Shown one piece after another: positions 43,469 to 52,121 of a DNA stretch of 64,000 nt. Under the pieces are notes generated by a model. That model worked only from the letters and a program-made list of their open reading frames with translations. It did no database searches and was not told the DNA's origin. How positions within the stretch are numbered: the first letter of the stretch is position 1; each line of letters begins with the position of its first letter. This DNA comes from Nonomuraea sp. NBC_00507 (GTDB lineage Bacteria > Actinomycetota > Actinomycetes > Streptosporangiales > Streptosporangiaceae), in assembly GCF_036013525.1 (NCBI RefSeq), contig NZ_CP107853.1, positions 6,200,001-6,264,000 on the forward strand. The letters run 5' to 3'. The position numbers and the translations under genes were made by a program.

Positions 43469-43869
43469 GCCCAGAGCCGCGTCCGGCACGCCGCATCATG
43501 CGTGAGGCGCCGCGCCGGGTGGCCGTGACGAGCCCGCGCACCGCCGCCGCCCGCCGTCCCCGCTTCCCCGCCACCCGCGAGATCGACGAGCAGACCCGGC
43601 TCGGCGAGGTCTACATGCGCTCCCTGCTGCGCACCCAGTTCCGGCTGGCGTTGTTCGTCTGCACCTTGCTGGCCTGCGTGGTCGGCGGCCTGCCGCTGCT
43701 GTTCCTGCTCATCCCGGAGCTGCGCGAGGTGCACCTGCTCGGCGTGCCGCTCCCGTGGGCGGTGCTCGCCGGCCTCATCTACCCCGCCTTCGTCATCGGC
43801 GCCTGGTGGTACGTCCGCCAGGCCGAGCGCAACGAACGCCACTTCGCCGAACTGGTCGAGCGCCGATGA
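43465..43869 (+). CDS. DUF485-like small membrane protein
   Basis: 134 aa from the ATG overlapping the regulator stop. The N-terminal 45 residues are Arg/Pro-rich (PEPRPARRIMREAPRRVAVT). The segment LGEVYMRSLLRTQFRLALFVCTLLACVVGGLPLLFLL starts the first helix, a second helix lies at about 100-120, and the end is AERNERHFAELVERR. DUF485 proteins (E. coli YjcH, Corynebacterium MctB) accompany acetate/monocarboxylate symporters and are thought to assist them. The long basic N-terminus is unusual for the family. Confidence 0.85.
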   Translation: MSPEPRPARRIMREAPRRVAVTSPRTAAARRPRFPATREIDEQTRLGEVYMRSLLRTQFRLALFVCTLLACVVGGLPLLFLLIPELREVHLLGVPLPWAVLAGLIYPAFVIGAWWYVRQAERNERHFAELVERR

Positions 43870-43922
43870 GCGAGCGCATCGTCAAGCTGGGGCTCATGCG
43901 GCCGGCGGAGCCGATCGCATGA
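43866..43922 (+). CDS. 18-codon micro-ORF linking DUF485 and symporter genes
   Basis: MSERIVKLGLMRPAEPIA. Its ATG overlaps the DUF485 stop (ATGA at 43866) and its TGA overlaps the symporter ATG (ATGA at 43919), so termination/reinitiation would run through it. It contains a GCGGAG ribosome-site-like stretch for the symporter. It may be a real microprotein or only a translational bridge. The other DUF485/symporter pair at 56.4 kb has a direct overlap with no such linker. Confidence 0.45.
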   Translation: MSERIVKLGLMRPAEPIA

Positions 43923-45403
43923 GCCTGACCGCGGTCCTCGTCGTGGTCGTGGCGGCCGTGCTCATCGGGGCGTTCGGCATCAGGGTCTCCCGCACCACCT
44001 CCGACTTCTACGTCGCCTCCCGCACCGTCAGCCCGCTCTGGAACGCCTCGGCCATCGGCGGCGAGTACCTGTCGGGGGCCTCCTTCCTCGGCATCGCCGG
44101 GCTGATCCTGTCCTTCGGCGTGGACATGTTGTGGTTGCCCGTCGGCTGGACCGGCGGCTACCTGGTGCTGCTGGTGCTGGTGTCGGCGCCGCTGCGCCGC
44201 TCCGGGGCGTACACGCTGCCCGACTTCGCCGAGGCCAGGCTCGAGTCGATGACCGTGCGCCGCACGGCCAGCGTGCTCGTCGTGCTGATCGGCTGGCTCT
44301 ACCTGATGCCGCAGTTCCAGAGCGCCGGCCTGGTGCTGCGGACGATCACCGGCGCGCCCGTCTGGGTCGGCGGGCTGCTGGTCGCCGTCGTCGTGGCGGT
44401 GAACGTGCTGTCGGGCGGCATGCGGTCGATCACGTTCGTGCAGGCGTTCCAGTACTGGCTCAAGCTGACGGCGCTGGCGGTGCCGCTGGTGTTCCTGCTG
44501 ATGGCCTGGCACGCCGACGGCGCGCCCGGCGTCAGCGCGGCCGACGCCGCCACCTGGCAGGTGCCGCTGGCCGGGGCCAAGGAATACGGGCTGTACTCGA
44601 CGTACTCGCTGATCCTGGCCACCTTCCTGGGCACCATGGGGTTGCCGCACGTGCTCGTACGCTTCTACACCAACCCCGACGGCCGAGCCGCCCGGCGTAC
44701 GACGCTGGTGGTGCTGTCGCTGCTCGGCGCCTTCTACCTGCTCCCGGCCGTGTACGGCTGGCTCGGCCGCCTCTACACGCCCGGCCTGGCGCGCACGGAC
44801 ACGGTCGTGCTGACGCTGCCCGCCCAGATGATCGGCGGCACCCTGGGCGACGTGCTGACCGCCCTGGTCACCGCCGGGGCGTTCGCCGCGTTCCTGTCCA
44901 CGTCGTCGGGACTGACCGTGTCCGTGGCGGGAGTGATCGCCCAGGACCTGCTCAAGGGCAGCGTGCGCTCGTTCAGGATCGCCACGCTGATGGCGGTGGC
45001 GGTGCCGCTGGTCCTGGCGTTGTGGGCGCGGGCGCTGCCTGTGGCGGACGTGGTGGGGCTGGCGTTCGCGGTGGCCGCCTCGTCGTTCTGCCCGCTGCTG
45101 GTGCTGGGCATCTGGTGGCGTCGGCTCACCACCACGGGGGCGCTGGCCGGGCTGTTCGTGGGCGGCGGGCTGGCCTGCGCCGCGGTGCTGGCCACGATCA
45201 CGGGCGCCCCGAGCGGCTTCACGGCCGCGCTGCTGGCCCAGCCCGCCGCGTGGACGGTGCCCATCGCGTTCGCGGTGATGGTGGCGGTGTCGTTCCTGAC
45301 CCCGCACCGGGTCCCGTCCGGCGTGGCCAGGACGATGGTCAGGTTGCACACCCCGGAGAACCTCGACCTCGACCGCGGCGACTGGCGCCCCCGGTCTTCC
45401 TAA
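43919..45403 (+). CDS. Sodium:solute symporter family, monocarboxylate (acetate/pyruvate) type
   Basis: 494 aa with about 13 membrane helices. SSS signatures are present: SDFYVASRTVSPLWNASAIGGEYLSGASFLGIAGL at the N-terminus, LPDFAEARLESMTVRRTASV, and GTMGLPHVLVRFYTNPDGRAARRTT, which is close to ActP/MctC (FYTVPDARAAR). It imports a short monocarboxylate with a cation. It is the last gene of the LytS-LytTR-DUF485-symporter unit. The Na+-site residues cannot be checked by eye. A second, longer paralogue lies at 56.8 kb. Confidence 0.9.
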   Translation: MSLTAVLVVVVAAVLIGAFGIRVSRTTSDFYVASRTVSPLWNASAIGGEYLSGASFLGIAGLILSFGVDMLWLPVGWTGGYLVLLVLVSAPLRRSGAYTLPDFAEARLESMTVRRTASVLVVLIGWLYLMPQFQSAGLVLRTITGAPVWVGGLLVAVVVAVNVLSGGMRSITFVQAFQYWLKLTALAVPLVFLLMAWHADGAPGVSAADAATWQVPLAGAKEYGLYSTYSLILATFLGTMGLPHVLVRFYTNPDGRAARRTTLVVLSLLGAFYLLPAVYGWLGRLYTPGLARTDTVVLTLPAQMIGGTLGDVLTALVTAGAFAAFLSTSSGLTVSVAGVIAQDLLKGSVRSFRIATLMAVAVPLVLALWARALPVADVVGLAFAVAASSFCPLLVLGIWWRRLTTTGALAGLFVGGGLACAAVLATITGAPSGFTAALLAQPAAWTVPIAFAVMVAVSFLTPHRVPSGVARTMVRLHTPENLDLDRGDWRPRSS

Positions 45404-45439
45404 GACTGCGCTGCGGGCACTTCGGCCCGGCTCCCGTTC

Positions 45440-47644
45440 CTACGGCAGATATGCTTTGGTGATCTTGGCGCGGGGGATGGTGTGGCCTCGATCGCAGTCG
45501 TGGCAGTAGCCGGTCACCACGTTGCCCGCGATGGTCAGGTCCTCCATGTAGTGCTCGCGCCGCTGCCACACAATGACGATCACCTCGCCGGTGACGGCGG
45601 CCAGTGCCATGGCCTCGCCTTCTGCGTCGGTCCCGTTGCCCTGGAGGATGGCTGCGGCCGCCGCAGCGGTGTCGGTGTCAGTGTGTTTCTTGACGTCCAC
45701 CGCGAGTCGGCGCCGCTGGATGCTCTCCGCCCTGATCGTTCCGTCTGACGCCACGCTGACTGGGGCGTGGCCTCCCTGGCGCAGCAGCCGCAGGGTCTCG
45801 TCGGGTGGCAGGGCGGCGAGCGCGACCGTGGGCGCGATCTGGCGCAGGCCCAGCTTACGGAGCGCCTTCGCGCCGCACAGCTCGGCGATGACCGCGGGGT
45901 CGGTGGCGATCACGACGGAGGGTGTGGAGGTCACCTTGATGACGCCGTGCTTGCGGGCGGTGTCGTTGACGAGATAGCGCAGCGGCTGAGGGATCGCCTT
46001 GGCGGAGAAGCGGGCGAGATCGGCGAGCAGGGTCTCGGCGGTGGTGCCCGCGTCCAGCGCCCTGCGTATGGTCTTCTCGGAGAACCGCCACACGCTGGCC
46101 CGGTCGCGTGACTCCAAGTCGGCGCAGCCGTTCAGGAAGGTGGCCAGATCGGCAGCGGGGATGCCGGACACGATCGCGGTCAGGTCGTTCTGCAGGGTCG
46201 CCGTCGTCACCGGCGTGGGGAACAATGCGCTCACTGCACCGGTGTCCGGGTCCTGCTCGCTGTGGTTCGTCTCGCCGTTCCCCAGGAGGGCACGGCCGAG
46301 GGAGGTGAGCGCTCCACCGGCGATGATCCCGAGCAACTCGCCCTCGCGCAGGGCCGCGGCGACGAACTCATCGGCCGTCTGCGCGGCCTCCGCGGCCGCC
46401 CGCGTACGCCACGCCACCGCGTCCTTCACCCCGGCGGCGTCCGTGCCCAGGCCCGGAGTCAGGGTGCGCAGCGTCTCCAGGGTCGCGCGCCGGATCCGGC
46501 CCGCCCCGCATTCGAACTCGTACGGCGGCGGCAGCGGCTCCATATGGTCCTCGCAGCAGCCCACAACGCGGTAGGTGGCCGCCTGCGGCAGCCGGAGCCA
46601 GACGTCGGCCAGCGCCCGCCATCTGGCGTCGGGGGAGTGCGCCAGCCAGTCGTCGACCAATGTGGTGCTGACCAGCCGCTCGCCCAGCTCCGAGGCGATC
46701 AGGTCGGCGCCGAAGGCGATGTCGAGCCACAGCACGGCTTCTTGCTCGGACACGCCGAGCAGCTTGGCCAGCCGCCTGAGCTCACGGACGCCCACACCGC
46801 CGGACTTCAGCTCGGTGATCTGCTCCGTCCCCGCCAGCTCCACGAGGGCTTGGATGCGGTCGATCGCGGCCAGCGCGGCGCCCACGCCGTCGGCCTCGGG
46901 ACGCGGCCCGGCCGGCACGTCGGGTTGTCCGGTGAGCGCCGGCTTCCAGCCGTCGCCGCGCAGGGCCAGCGCCACCTCCCTGGGCATCTCGTACTCCCAG
47001 CCGTCGCGGAGGACGAACCCGGCGTCGACCAGGCGTTGCACCGGATGCGTCCGAGACACCGAGCCGTAGTAGAGCTGCTCACCGCCCAGCACGGGCGCCC
47101 TGGACGCCATGGACTCCGCTAACGCGACGGCCTGGCTCGGGAGCTTGGCCGCGCGGGAGCGTACGGAGGCGCCGTCGCGCAGCAGCTCCTCGGCCCGCCT
47201 CACCAGGTCGGCCTTGCGGCCCAGGGGCTGCCCGCCGAGCGCCTTCACCATCGTCTTCAGCGCTTCGGCCGTGACCTTCTTCTCGAACTCGCGAAGCGGC
47301 CTGCCCAGCGCGAACGGGTGCGCCCACAGGCCGGGATGGTGCGGGGAACGTACCGTGTCGCCGTCGAGCGCGATCAGCCCCCTTCCGGCCAGCAGGTCCA
47401 GCACCTCGCCGAGCCGGCCGTGCGGGTCGCGCAGCGTGGCGGACAACATGTCGCGGGTCGTCTCACCGCCGGCGGCCTGTATGGCCTGGCTGACGGTGTG
47501 GCAGTCGGCGTCCAGGTCGAGCAGGACGGGGACGGCCAGGTCGGGCCTGGCCAGCAGGCGTTCGAGCACCTCCAGCGAGGGCGCCACGGCCAGCTCCGGC
47601 CTGTTGCGAAGGAGACGGGTGAGGTCGGCGGTCACACGAGGCAC
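45440..47644 (-). CDS. Helicase-associated (XPB/Ssl2-like, Rv0862c-type) protein lacking a helicase motor
   Basis: 734 aa from GTG 47644, chosen because TACAGT lies exactly 6 bases upstream and the family-like start VTADLTRLLRNRPELAVAPS follows. It contains winged-helix-like segments and a C-terminal Helicase_C_3-like region (DLTAIVSGIPAADLATFLNGCADLESRDRASVWRFSEKTIRRALDAG, then HGVIKVTSTPSVVIATDPAVIAEL). There is no Walker A or DEAD box. In mycobacteria the homologue sits beside the XPB helicase gene; here it does not. It probably binds DNA; its partner must be encoded elsewhere. A pair of Cys (YCHDCDRGH) near the C-terminus may bind metal. Confidence 0.8.
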   Translation of the reverse strand: MPRVTADLTRLLRNRPELAVAPSLEVLERLLARPDLAVPVLLDLDADCHTVSQAIQAAGGETTRDMLSATLRDPHGRLGEVLDLLAGRGLIALDGDTVRSPHHPGLWAHPFALGRPLREFEKKVTAEALKTMVKALGGQPLGRKADLVRRAEELLRDGASVRSRAAKLPSQAVALAESMASRAPVLGGEQLYYGSVSRTHPVQRLVDAGFVLRDGWEYEMPREVALALRGDGWKPALTGQPDVPAGPRPEADGVGAALAAIDRIQALVELAGTEQITELKSGGVGVRELRRLAKLLGVSEQEAVLWLDIAFGADLIASELGERLVSTTLVDDWLAHSPDARWRALADVWLRLPQAATYRVVGCCEDHMEPLPPPYEFECGAGRIRRATLETLRTLTPGLGTDAAGVKDAVAWRTRAAAEAAQTADEFVAAALREGELLGIIAGGALTSLGRALLGNGETNHSEQDPDTGAVSALFPTPVTTATLQNDLTAIVSGIPAADLATFLNGCADLESRDRASVWRFSEKTIRRALDAGTTAETLLADLARFSAKAIPQPLRYLVNDTARKHGVIKVTSTPSVVIATDPAVIAELCGAKALRKLGLRQIAPTVALAALPPDETLRLLRQGGHAPVSVASDGTIRAESIQRRRLAVDVKKHTDTDTAAAAAAILQGNGTDAEGEAMALAAVTGEVIVIVWQRREHYMEDLTIAGNVVTGYCHDCDRGHTIPRAKITKAYLP

Positions 47645-47758
47645 GAACCGACTGTAGCGGGATGAGCACTGCGCCCGGACAAGGAAGCGCACTTAAGCCC
47701 CGGCCCCGGGGACATCTGCCCCGCCACGCGGCATCTCCGGGCTCCCTTTCGCGTGAGG

Positions 47759-48751
47759 TCAGGGAGGTGGCAGCTCGCCCGAGCCCCTGGCCACCAGCTC
47801 CACGGGCACCTTCACCCGGCGTGGCGCCGGCGAGGGGTTCAGCAGGAGGTCCACCGCGCTGTGGGCCAGGCGGGCCACGTCGTAGCGGACCACCGTCACC
47901 CCCGGGTTGAACACATCCGCCAGCGCGAAGTCGTCGAACCCCACGTACGCCGGCCGCTCCGGCCGCTCCCGCAGCGCCTGCAGGATCCCGATCGCGGCCC
48001 GGTTGTTGGTGGCGAAGAACGCCGTCGGCGGATCCTCCAGGTCCAAGAGCCTGGTGACCTCGCGGGACACCCGCCACGGATCGAAGACCCCCCGCACCAC
48101 CAGCGTCTCGTCCGCGGTCACCCCGGCCGCGTCGAGCGCCGTGCGGAAGCCGGTGGCCCGGTCGTGCACCGAGCTCAGCCCATTGTCGTCGGAGATCAGC
48201 GCGATCCGGCGATGCCCGCGGGCCAGCAGGTGCTCGGTGGCCGCGCGGCCGCCCCGTACGTCGTCGAGGACCACGACGTCCGCCGCCTCCAGCCCCCGCG
48301 GCACGCGGTCCACGAAGACCATGCGCAGGGTCGTGTGCTCGGCCAGCCAGGCGTGGTCGGCCGCCGAAGGGACCATGATCAAGGAGTCGACGCCGCGTGC
48401 GGACATGGACTCGATGAGCATGCGTTCCTTGTCCGGGCTCTCCTCGTACGAGCCGAACACCACCAGCGCCTCGTGCTCGGCCGCGGCGGCCTCCACGGCG
48501 GCGGCCAGGCGCGAGTAGAACTCGTTGGAGATGTTCTCCATCACCAGGCCCAGCGTCAGCATCGTCGCGCCCCGGGCCAGGCGGGCGGCGGCCTCGTTGC
48601 GGCGGTAGCCGAGCGCGCTGATGGCCGCCTGCACCCGCTGCTGCAGCGACGCCCGGACGTGGGGCTCCTGGTTGACGACCCGGGAGACGGTCTTCAGGCT
48701 CACCCCCGCGTGCTGGGCCACGTCCGCCATGGTCGGCTTGCGTGTTGTCAT
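47759..48751 (-). CDS. LacI-family transcriptional regulator (first)
   Basis: 330 aa. The N-terminal LacI helix-turn-helix is PTMADVAQHAGVSLKTVSRVVNQEPHVRASLQ, with the hinge LGYRRNEAAARLARG. A periplasmic-binding-type sugar-sensing domain follows (about 60-325). It diverges from the PLP gene with only 11 bp between start codons. LacI-type AGCGCT palindromes precede the sugar ABC operon 1.2 kb away and also occur once inside the PLP gene. I infer that it represses the ABC importer, relieved by an imported sugar. If it starts instead at the internal ATG 48730 the helix-turn-helix would still be whole. Confidence 0.93.
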   Translation of the reverse strand: MTTRKPTMADVAQHAGVSLKTVSRVVNQEPHVRASLQQRVQAAISALGYRRNEAAARLARGATMLTLGLVMENISNEFYSRLAAAVEAAAAEHEALVVFGSYEESPDKERMLIESMSARGVDSLIMVPSAADHAWLAEHTTLRMVFVDRVPRGLEAADVVVLDDVRGGRAATEHLLARGHRRIALISDDNGLSSVHDRATGFRTALDAAGVTADETLVVRGVFDPWRVSREVTRLLDLEDPPTAFFATNNRAAIGILQALRERPERPAYVGFDDFALADVFNPGVTVVRYDVARLAHSAVDLLLNPSPAPRRVKVPVELVARGSGELPPP

Positions 48752-48762
48752 ACTCTGCCCCC

Positions 48763-49926
48763 ATGGATGACGAATGGATCTGTGGCCGGTTGGGCGAGGA
48801 CGAGCCCTGGGTGCTGGGGGCGGTCAACCCGCCGGTGTTCGAGAACTCGCTGTTCACGTTCGCGACCGCGCAGGAGCTCGGCGAGGCGGTCAGGAACGAG
48901 GACGAGCGATACGTCTACTGGCGGGGGACCAACCCGACGGTCGATCTCGCCCAGCGTAAGCTGGCCGCGCTGGAGCGGGGAGAGCGGGCCAAGTGTTTCG
49001 GCTCCGGGATGGGCGCCATCTCGGCGACGATCTCGTCGCTCGTGTCGGCCGCCGACCACGTGCTGGTGCTGGGCGCGGTGTATGGGCCGACCACGCAGTT
49101 CCTGCGTTACCTGGAGAAGTTCGGCGTCACGCATACGCACGTCGGCGACCTCGCAGAGGGTGACAGCGCTATCAGGGCGGACACGCGCCTACTCTACTTC
49201 GAGTCCCCCTCCTACATGGCCTACGCGGTCGTCGACATCGCCGAGGTGACGGGGTGGGCGCGCGAGCGCGGGCTGGTGACCGTGATGGACAACACCTGGT
49301 CCACGCCGATCTTCCAGAAGCCGCTGACGATGGGCGTCGACCTGGTCGTGCACTCGTTGTCGAAGTACATCGGCGGGCACAGCGATCTCGTCGGCGGCGT
49401 GGTCGTGGGTTCCTCGCGGCTGATCCGGCCGCTGGCGCTGACGGAATACCAGCTGTACGGGGCCGCGATGTCACCGCACGACGCGGCCAAGGTGATCAAG
49501 GGGTTGCGCACGCTGCCCGTGCGGATGGCGGCGCACCAGGAGCGAGGGCTGGCGGTGGCGGGGTTCCTGGCCGATCACCCGGCCGTGCGGGTGGTCAACC
49601 ATCCGGGGTTGCCGTCACACCCGGGGCATGCCGTCGCCCTGCGGCAGATGTCGGGGTTCTCCAGCTTGTTCAGCATCGAGCTGGCGACCGAATCGCGGGA
49701 AGAGGTCGCGATCTTTCTCGATAAATTGCGACATTTCAGGATCGGCGTGTCCTGGGGTGGGTTCGAGAGTCTGGTGAACGCTCCCGCCCTGTCCACCGAG
49801 GAGAGCGTTCGGGCCACCATGGGCATCCCGGTCGGCCTCGTCCGCCTCTCGGTCGGCCTGGAGCCGGCGGACACTTTGATCAAGGATCTCGGTCTAGCGC
49901 TGGAAGGCGTAGGTCGCCTAGCGTGA
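48763..49926 (+). CDS. Cys/Met-metabolism PLP-dependent enzyme (cystathionine synthase/lyase family)
   Basis: 387 aa. The start ATG 48763 has TACTCT 6 bases upstream (leaderless). PLP features are present: YVYWRGTNPTVDLAQRKLAALE, FGSGMGAISATISSLV for the phosphate, YFESPSYMAYAVVDIAEV, VMDNTWSTPIFQKPL for the pyridine-N Asp, and VVHSLSKYIGGHSDLVGGVVVGS with the Schiff-base Lys. It matches cystathionine beta-lyase/gamma-synthase-fold enzymes; substrate not fixed. It is unusual to find it between a LacI regulator and its sugar transporter. It holds an operator-like palindrome at 49161 within the coding sequence. Confidence 0.9.
   Translation: MDDEWICGRLGEDEPWVLGAVNPPVFENSLFTFATAQELGEAVRNEDERYVYWRGTNPTVDLAQRKLAALERGERAKCFGSGMGAISATISSLVSAADHVLVLGAVYGPTTQFLRYLEKFGVTHTHVGDLAEGDSAIRADTRLLYFESPSYMAYAVVDIAEVTGWARERGLVTVMDNTWSTPIFQKPLTMGVDLVVHSLSKYIGGHSDLVGGVVVGSSRLIRPLALTEYQLYGAAMSPHDAAKVIKGLRTLPVRMAAHQERGLAVAGFLADHPAVRVVNHPGLPSHPGHAVALRQMSGFSSLFSIELATESREEVAIFLDKLRHFRIGVSWGGFESLVNAPALSTEESVRATMGIPVGLVRLSVGLEPADTLIKDLGLALEGVGRLA
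49161..49174. promoter_or_regulatory. Intragenic LacI-type operator copy
   Basis: TGACAGCGCTATCA has one mismatch from a full palindrome and matches the 49928 site in its first ten bases. It lies in the PLP coding region, 767 bp before the promoter sites, a distance that allows looping. Confidence 0.5.
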
Positions 49927-49927
49927 C

Positions 49928-49956
49928 TGACAGCGCTGTCCAAACCAGCGCTGTCA
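49928..49956. promoter_or_regulatory. Double LacI-type operator before the sugar ABC operon
   Basis: TGACAGCGCTGTCC (49928-49941) and AACCAGCGCTGTCA (49943-49956) are two AGCGCT-centred sites, centres 15 bp apart. Together they form a larger inverted repeat (TGACAGCGCTG, 7 bases, CAGCGCTGTCA). TAGCGT at 49919-49924 is a possible -10, placing the sites over the transcription start. The form is like known actinobacterial LacI sites such as the CebR operator. Confidence 0.75.
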
Positions 49957-49977
49957 GAAACACGCGGGAGGCTCCCC

Positions 49978-51240
49978 ATGACAAAGCCCCTCCTGGCGGC
50001 CGCGGTCGCCGCCACGCTGGTGCTCACCGGCTGCGGCTCCGGCTCCGGCTCGTCGTCCTCGGGAGAGGTACGACTCCGCATGATCGAGAGTTTGACCAGC
50101 CCCGAACGCACGAAGCTCATCAAGACCCTCATCGCCGACTTCGAGAAGGCCAACCCGGGCGTCACGGTCGAGCTCGTCTCGCCACCGCTCGACAGCGCCG
50201 ACCAGAAGATCACCCAGATCCTGCAGACCAAGAAGGACCTGGACGTGCTGGAAGTACGCGACCACACGGCCAAGTCCTTCTCCAACAACGGCTGGCTGGC
50301 CGAGCTGCCCACCGCCGAGTGGCCCGGCTGGTCGGACCTGACCGAGCTGGCCCAGAAGAAGGCCGTGGAGGTCGGGGGCAAGGCCTACCTGATCCCGTAC
50401 GGCTTCTACCAGCGCACACTGTTCTACCGAACGGACTACGGCATGACCCAGCCCCCGACGACCTGGGAGGAGCTCTACGCGGCCGGCAAGCAGATGACCT
50501 CGGGCGACCGCTACGGCTACTCCTTCAGGGGCGGCAAGGGCGGCGCCGACTACGCGGTGATGATGATCAGCGCGTACAACGGCGAGGCGCTCAACCCCGA
50601 GAAGTCCTTCTACCTGAAGGACAAACGCACGATCTTCTCCACGCCCGAGGCCGCCCAGGCCATGGAGCTCTACGTCAAGATCTTCAAGGAGGCGTCGCCG
50701 CCCGACTCGGTGTCCTGGGGTTACCCCGAGATGGTCCAGGGCTTCACCTCGGGCGTCACCGGCATGCTCATCCAGGACCCGGAAGTGATCAAGACGGTCG
50801 AGGACAGCGGCGTCACCGCCTGGTCCACCGCCCCCATCCCCAAGGGCCCCACCGGGTACGCCTTCCAGCCCGTCGGCTACGCCGGCTGGGGCGCCACCTC
50901 CTTCACCAAGCACCCCAAGGAAGCGGTCAAGCTCGTGCAGTTCCTGTCGGAGGCCAAGCAGAGCATCGCCTTCGCCAAGGGCAACTCGCTCATCCCCATC
51001 TCCAAGCAGGCGCAGAGCGACCCGCAGTTCTCGCAGGGCGCGTGGAAGGCGTACCTGCAGGCGCAGCAGGACCCCAAGCAGGTGATCACGATCAGGCCGG
51101 TCGACTACCCCGGCTGGAGCCAGTTCCTCGTCGACTCCGATCGTGACGTCCAGGCGCTGATCACCGGCAAGACGACCGTCGCCGACGTGCTCAAGTCGTG
51201 GGACGCCTTCTGGATGGATCAGGCCAAGAAGGTTTCATGA
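49978..51240 (+). CDS. Sugar ABC transporter substrate-binding lipoprotein
   Basis: 420 aa. Lipoprotein signal MTKPLLAAAVAATLVLTGC (Cys 19), then a Gly/Ser-rich linker and an extracellular solute-binding family 1 domain: LIKTLIADFEKANPGVTVELVS, ITQILQTKKDLDVLEVRD, AYLIPYGFYQRTLFYRTDYG, MTQPPTTWEELYAAG and GVTGMLIQDPEVIKTVEDSG. It binds a sugar outside the membrane and delivers it to the permeases that follow. GGGAGG lies 6 bases before the ATG. Expression is probably set by the LacI double operator 20 bp upstream. The sugar is unknown; the nearby fucosidase makes a fucosylated product possible. Confidence 0.92.
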   Translation: MTKPLLAAAVAATLVLTGCGSGSGSSSSGEVRLRMIESLTSPERTKLIKTLIADFEKANPGVTVELVSPPLDSADQKITQILQTKKDLDVLEVRDHTAKSFSNNGWLAELPTAEWPGWSDLTELAQKKAVEVGGKAYLIPYGFYQRTLFYRTDYGMTQPPTTWEELYAAGKQMTSGDRYGYSFRGGKGGADYAVMMISAYNGEALNPEKSFYLKDKRTIFSTPEAAQAMELYVKIFKEASPPDSVSWGYPEMVQGFTSGVTGMLIQDPEVIKTVEDSGVTAWSTAPIPKGPTGYAFQPVGYAGWGATSFTKHPKEAVKLVQFLSEAKQSIAFAKGNSLIPISKQAQSDPQFSQGAWKAYLQAQQDPKQVITIRPVDYPGWSQFLVDSDRDVQALITGKTTVADVLKSWDAFWMDQAKKVS

Positions 51241-52121
51241 GGACCTTCAACGTCCGAAGGGCCAGGTTCATCGCGCTGTGCCTGCTGCCGGGCGTCGTGT
51301 TCGTGGCGCTGTTCACGTACTACCCGGTGCTCCGCGGCGCGGTGATGGCCTTCCAGCAGTACAACCTGTTCGACCTCACCTCGACGCCCTTCGTCGGCCT
51401 GGAGAACTTCCGTGCCGTGCTGGGCGAGGACCGGTTCTGGACGGCGCTGCGGAACACCGGGACGTGGGTGGTCGTGTCGCTGTTCTTCCAGTTCTTCCTG
51501 GGGTTCGGGCTGGCGCTGCTGCTGCGGCGGCACTTCCGGGGGCGCGGCCTCTACCAGGCGTGGGTGTTCTTCCCGTGGGCCATGTCCGGGTTCCTCATCG
51601 GGCTCCTGTGGCGGTGGATGTTCAACGGGCAGTTCGGCGTGATCAACGACCTGCTGCTCAAGACAGGGATCATCGACCAGCGCATCGGCTTCCTGGCCTC
51701 GCCGGGATGGGCGATGACGTCCGTGATCGTGGCCAACGTCTGGTACGGCGTGACGTTCTTCGCCATCATGATCATGGCCGCGCTGCAGTCGGTCCCGAAA
51801 GAGCTGTACGAGGCGGCATCCGTGGACGGGGCCTCGCGGCTGCGGCAGTTCTGGCACGTGACGCTGCCACACATCCGGCCCACGCTGGCGCTCATCGTGT
51901 TGCTGCGGATCATCTGGATCCTGAACTTCCCGGACCTCATCTATTCGATGACCGGCGGCGGCCCCGCCGGCAGCACCGACATCATCACGACCTTCCTCAT
52001 CCAGCAGGTCATCGGCGGAGACTACGGCCGGGCCGGCGCGGTGGGCCTGCTGATCCTGGGTCTGCTGCTGTCCTTCAGCGTCTTCTACCTCAACGCCACG
52101 AGATTCGAGAAGTCCCGATGA
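51237..52121 (+). CDS. Sugar ABC transporter permease (MalF/UgpA type)
   Basis: 294 aa with six predicted membrane helices starting FIALCLLPGVVFVALFTYYP. The inner-membrane EAA loop is ELYEAASVDGASRLRQFWHVTLPHIRPTL, which contacts the shared ATPase (MsiK type, not encoded here). The N-terminal RRARFIALCLLPG and following TPFVGLENFRAVLG are typical of CUT1 permeases. The start overlaps the binding-protein stop (ATGA) and the stop overlaps the second permease, so all three are translationally coupled. Confidence 0.93.
   Translation: MRTFNVRRARFIALCLLPGVVFVALFTYYPVLRGAVMAFQQYNLFDLTSTPFVGLENFRAVLGEDRFWTALRNTGTWVVVSLFFQFFLGFGLALLLRRHFRGRGLYQAWVFFPWAMSGFLIGLLWRWMFNGQFGVINDLLLKTGIIDQRIGFLASPGWAMTSVIVANVWYGVTFFAIMIMAALQSVPKELYEAASVDGASRLRQFWHVTLPHIRPTLALIVLLRIIWILNFPDLIYSMTGGGPAGSTDIITTFLIQQVIGGDYGRAGAVGLLILGLLLSFSVFYLNATRFEKSR

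Noticed and set aside
43793-45349. Minus-strand 518-codon frame opposite the symporter
   Set aside because: Gln/His/Arg/Gly-rich shadow without hydrophobic or catalytic pattern.
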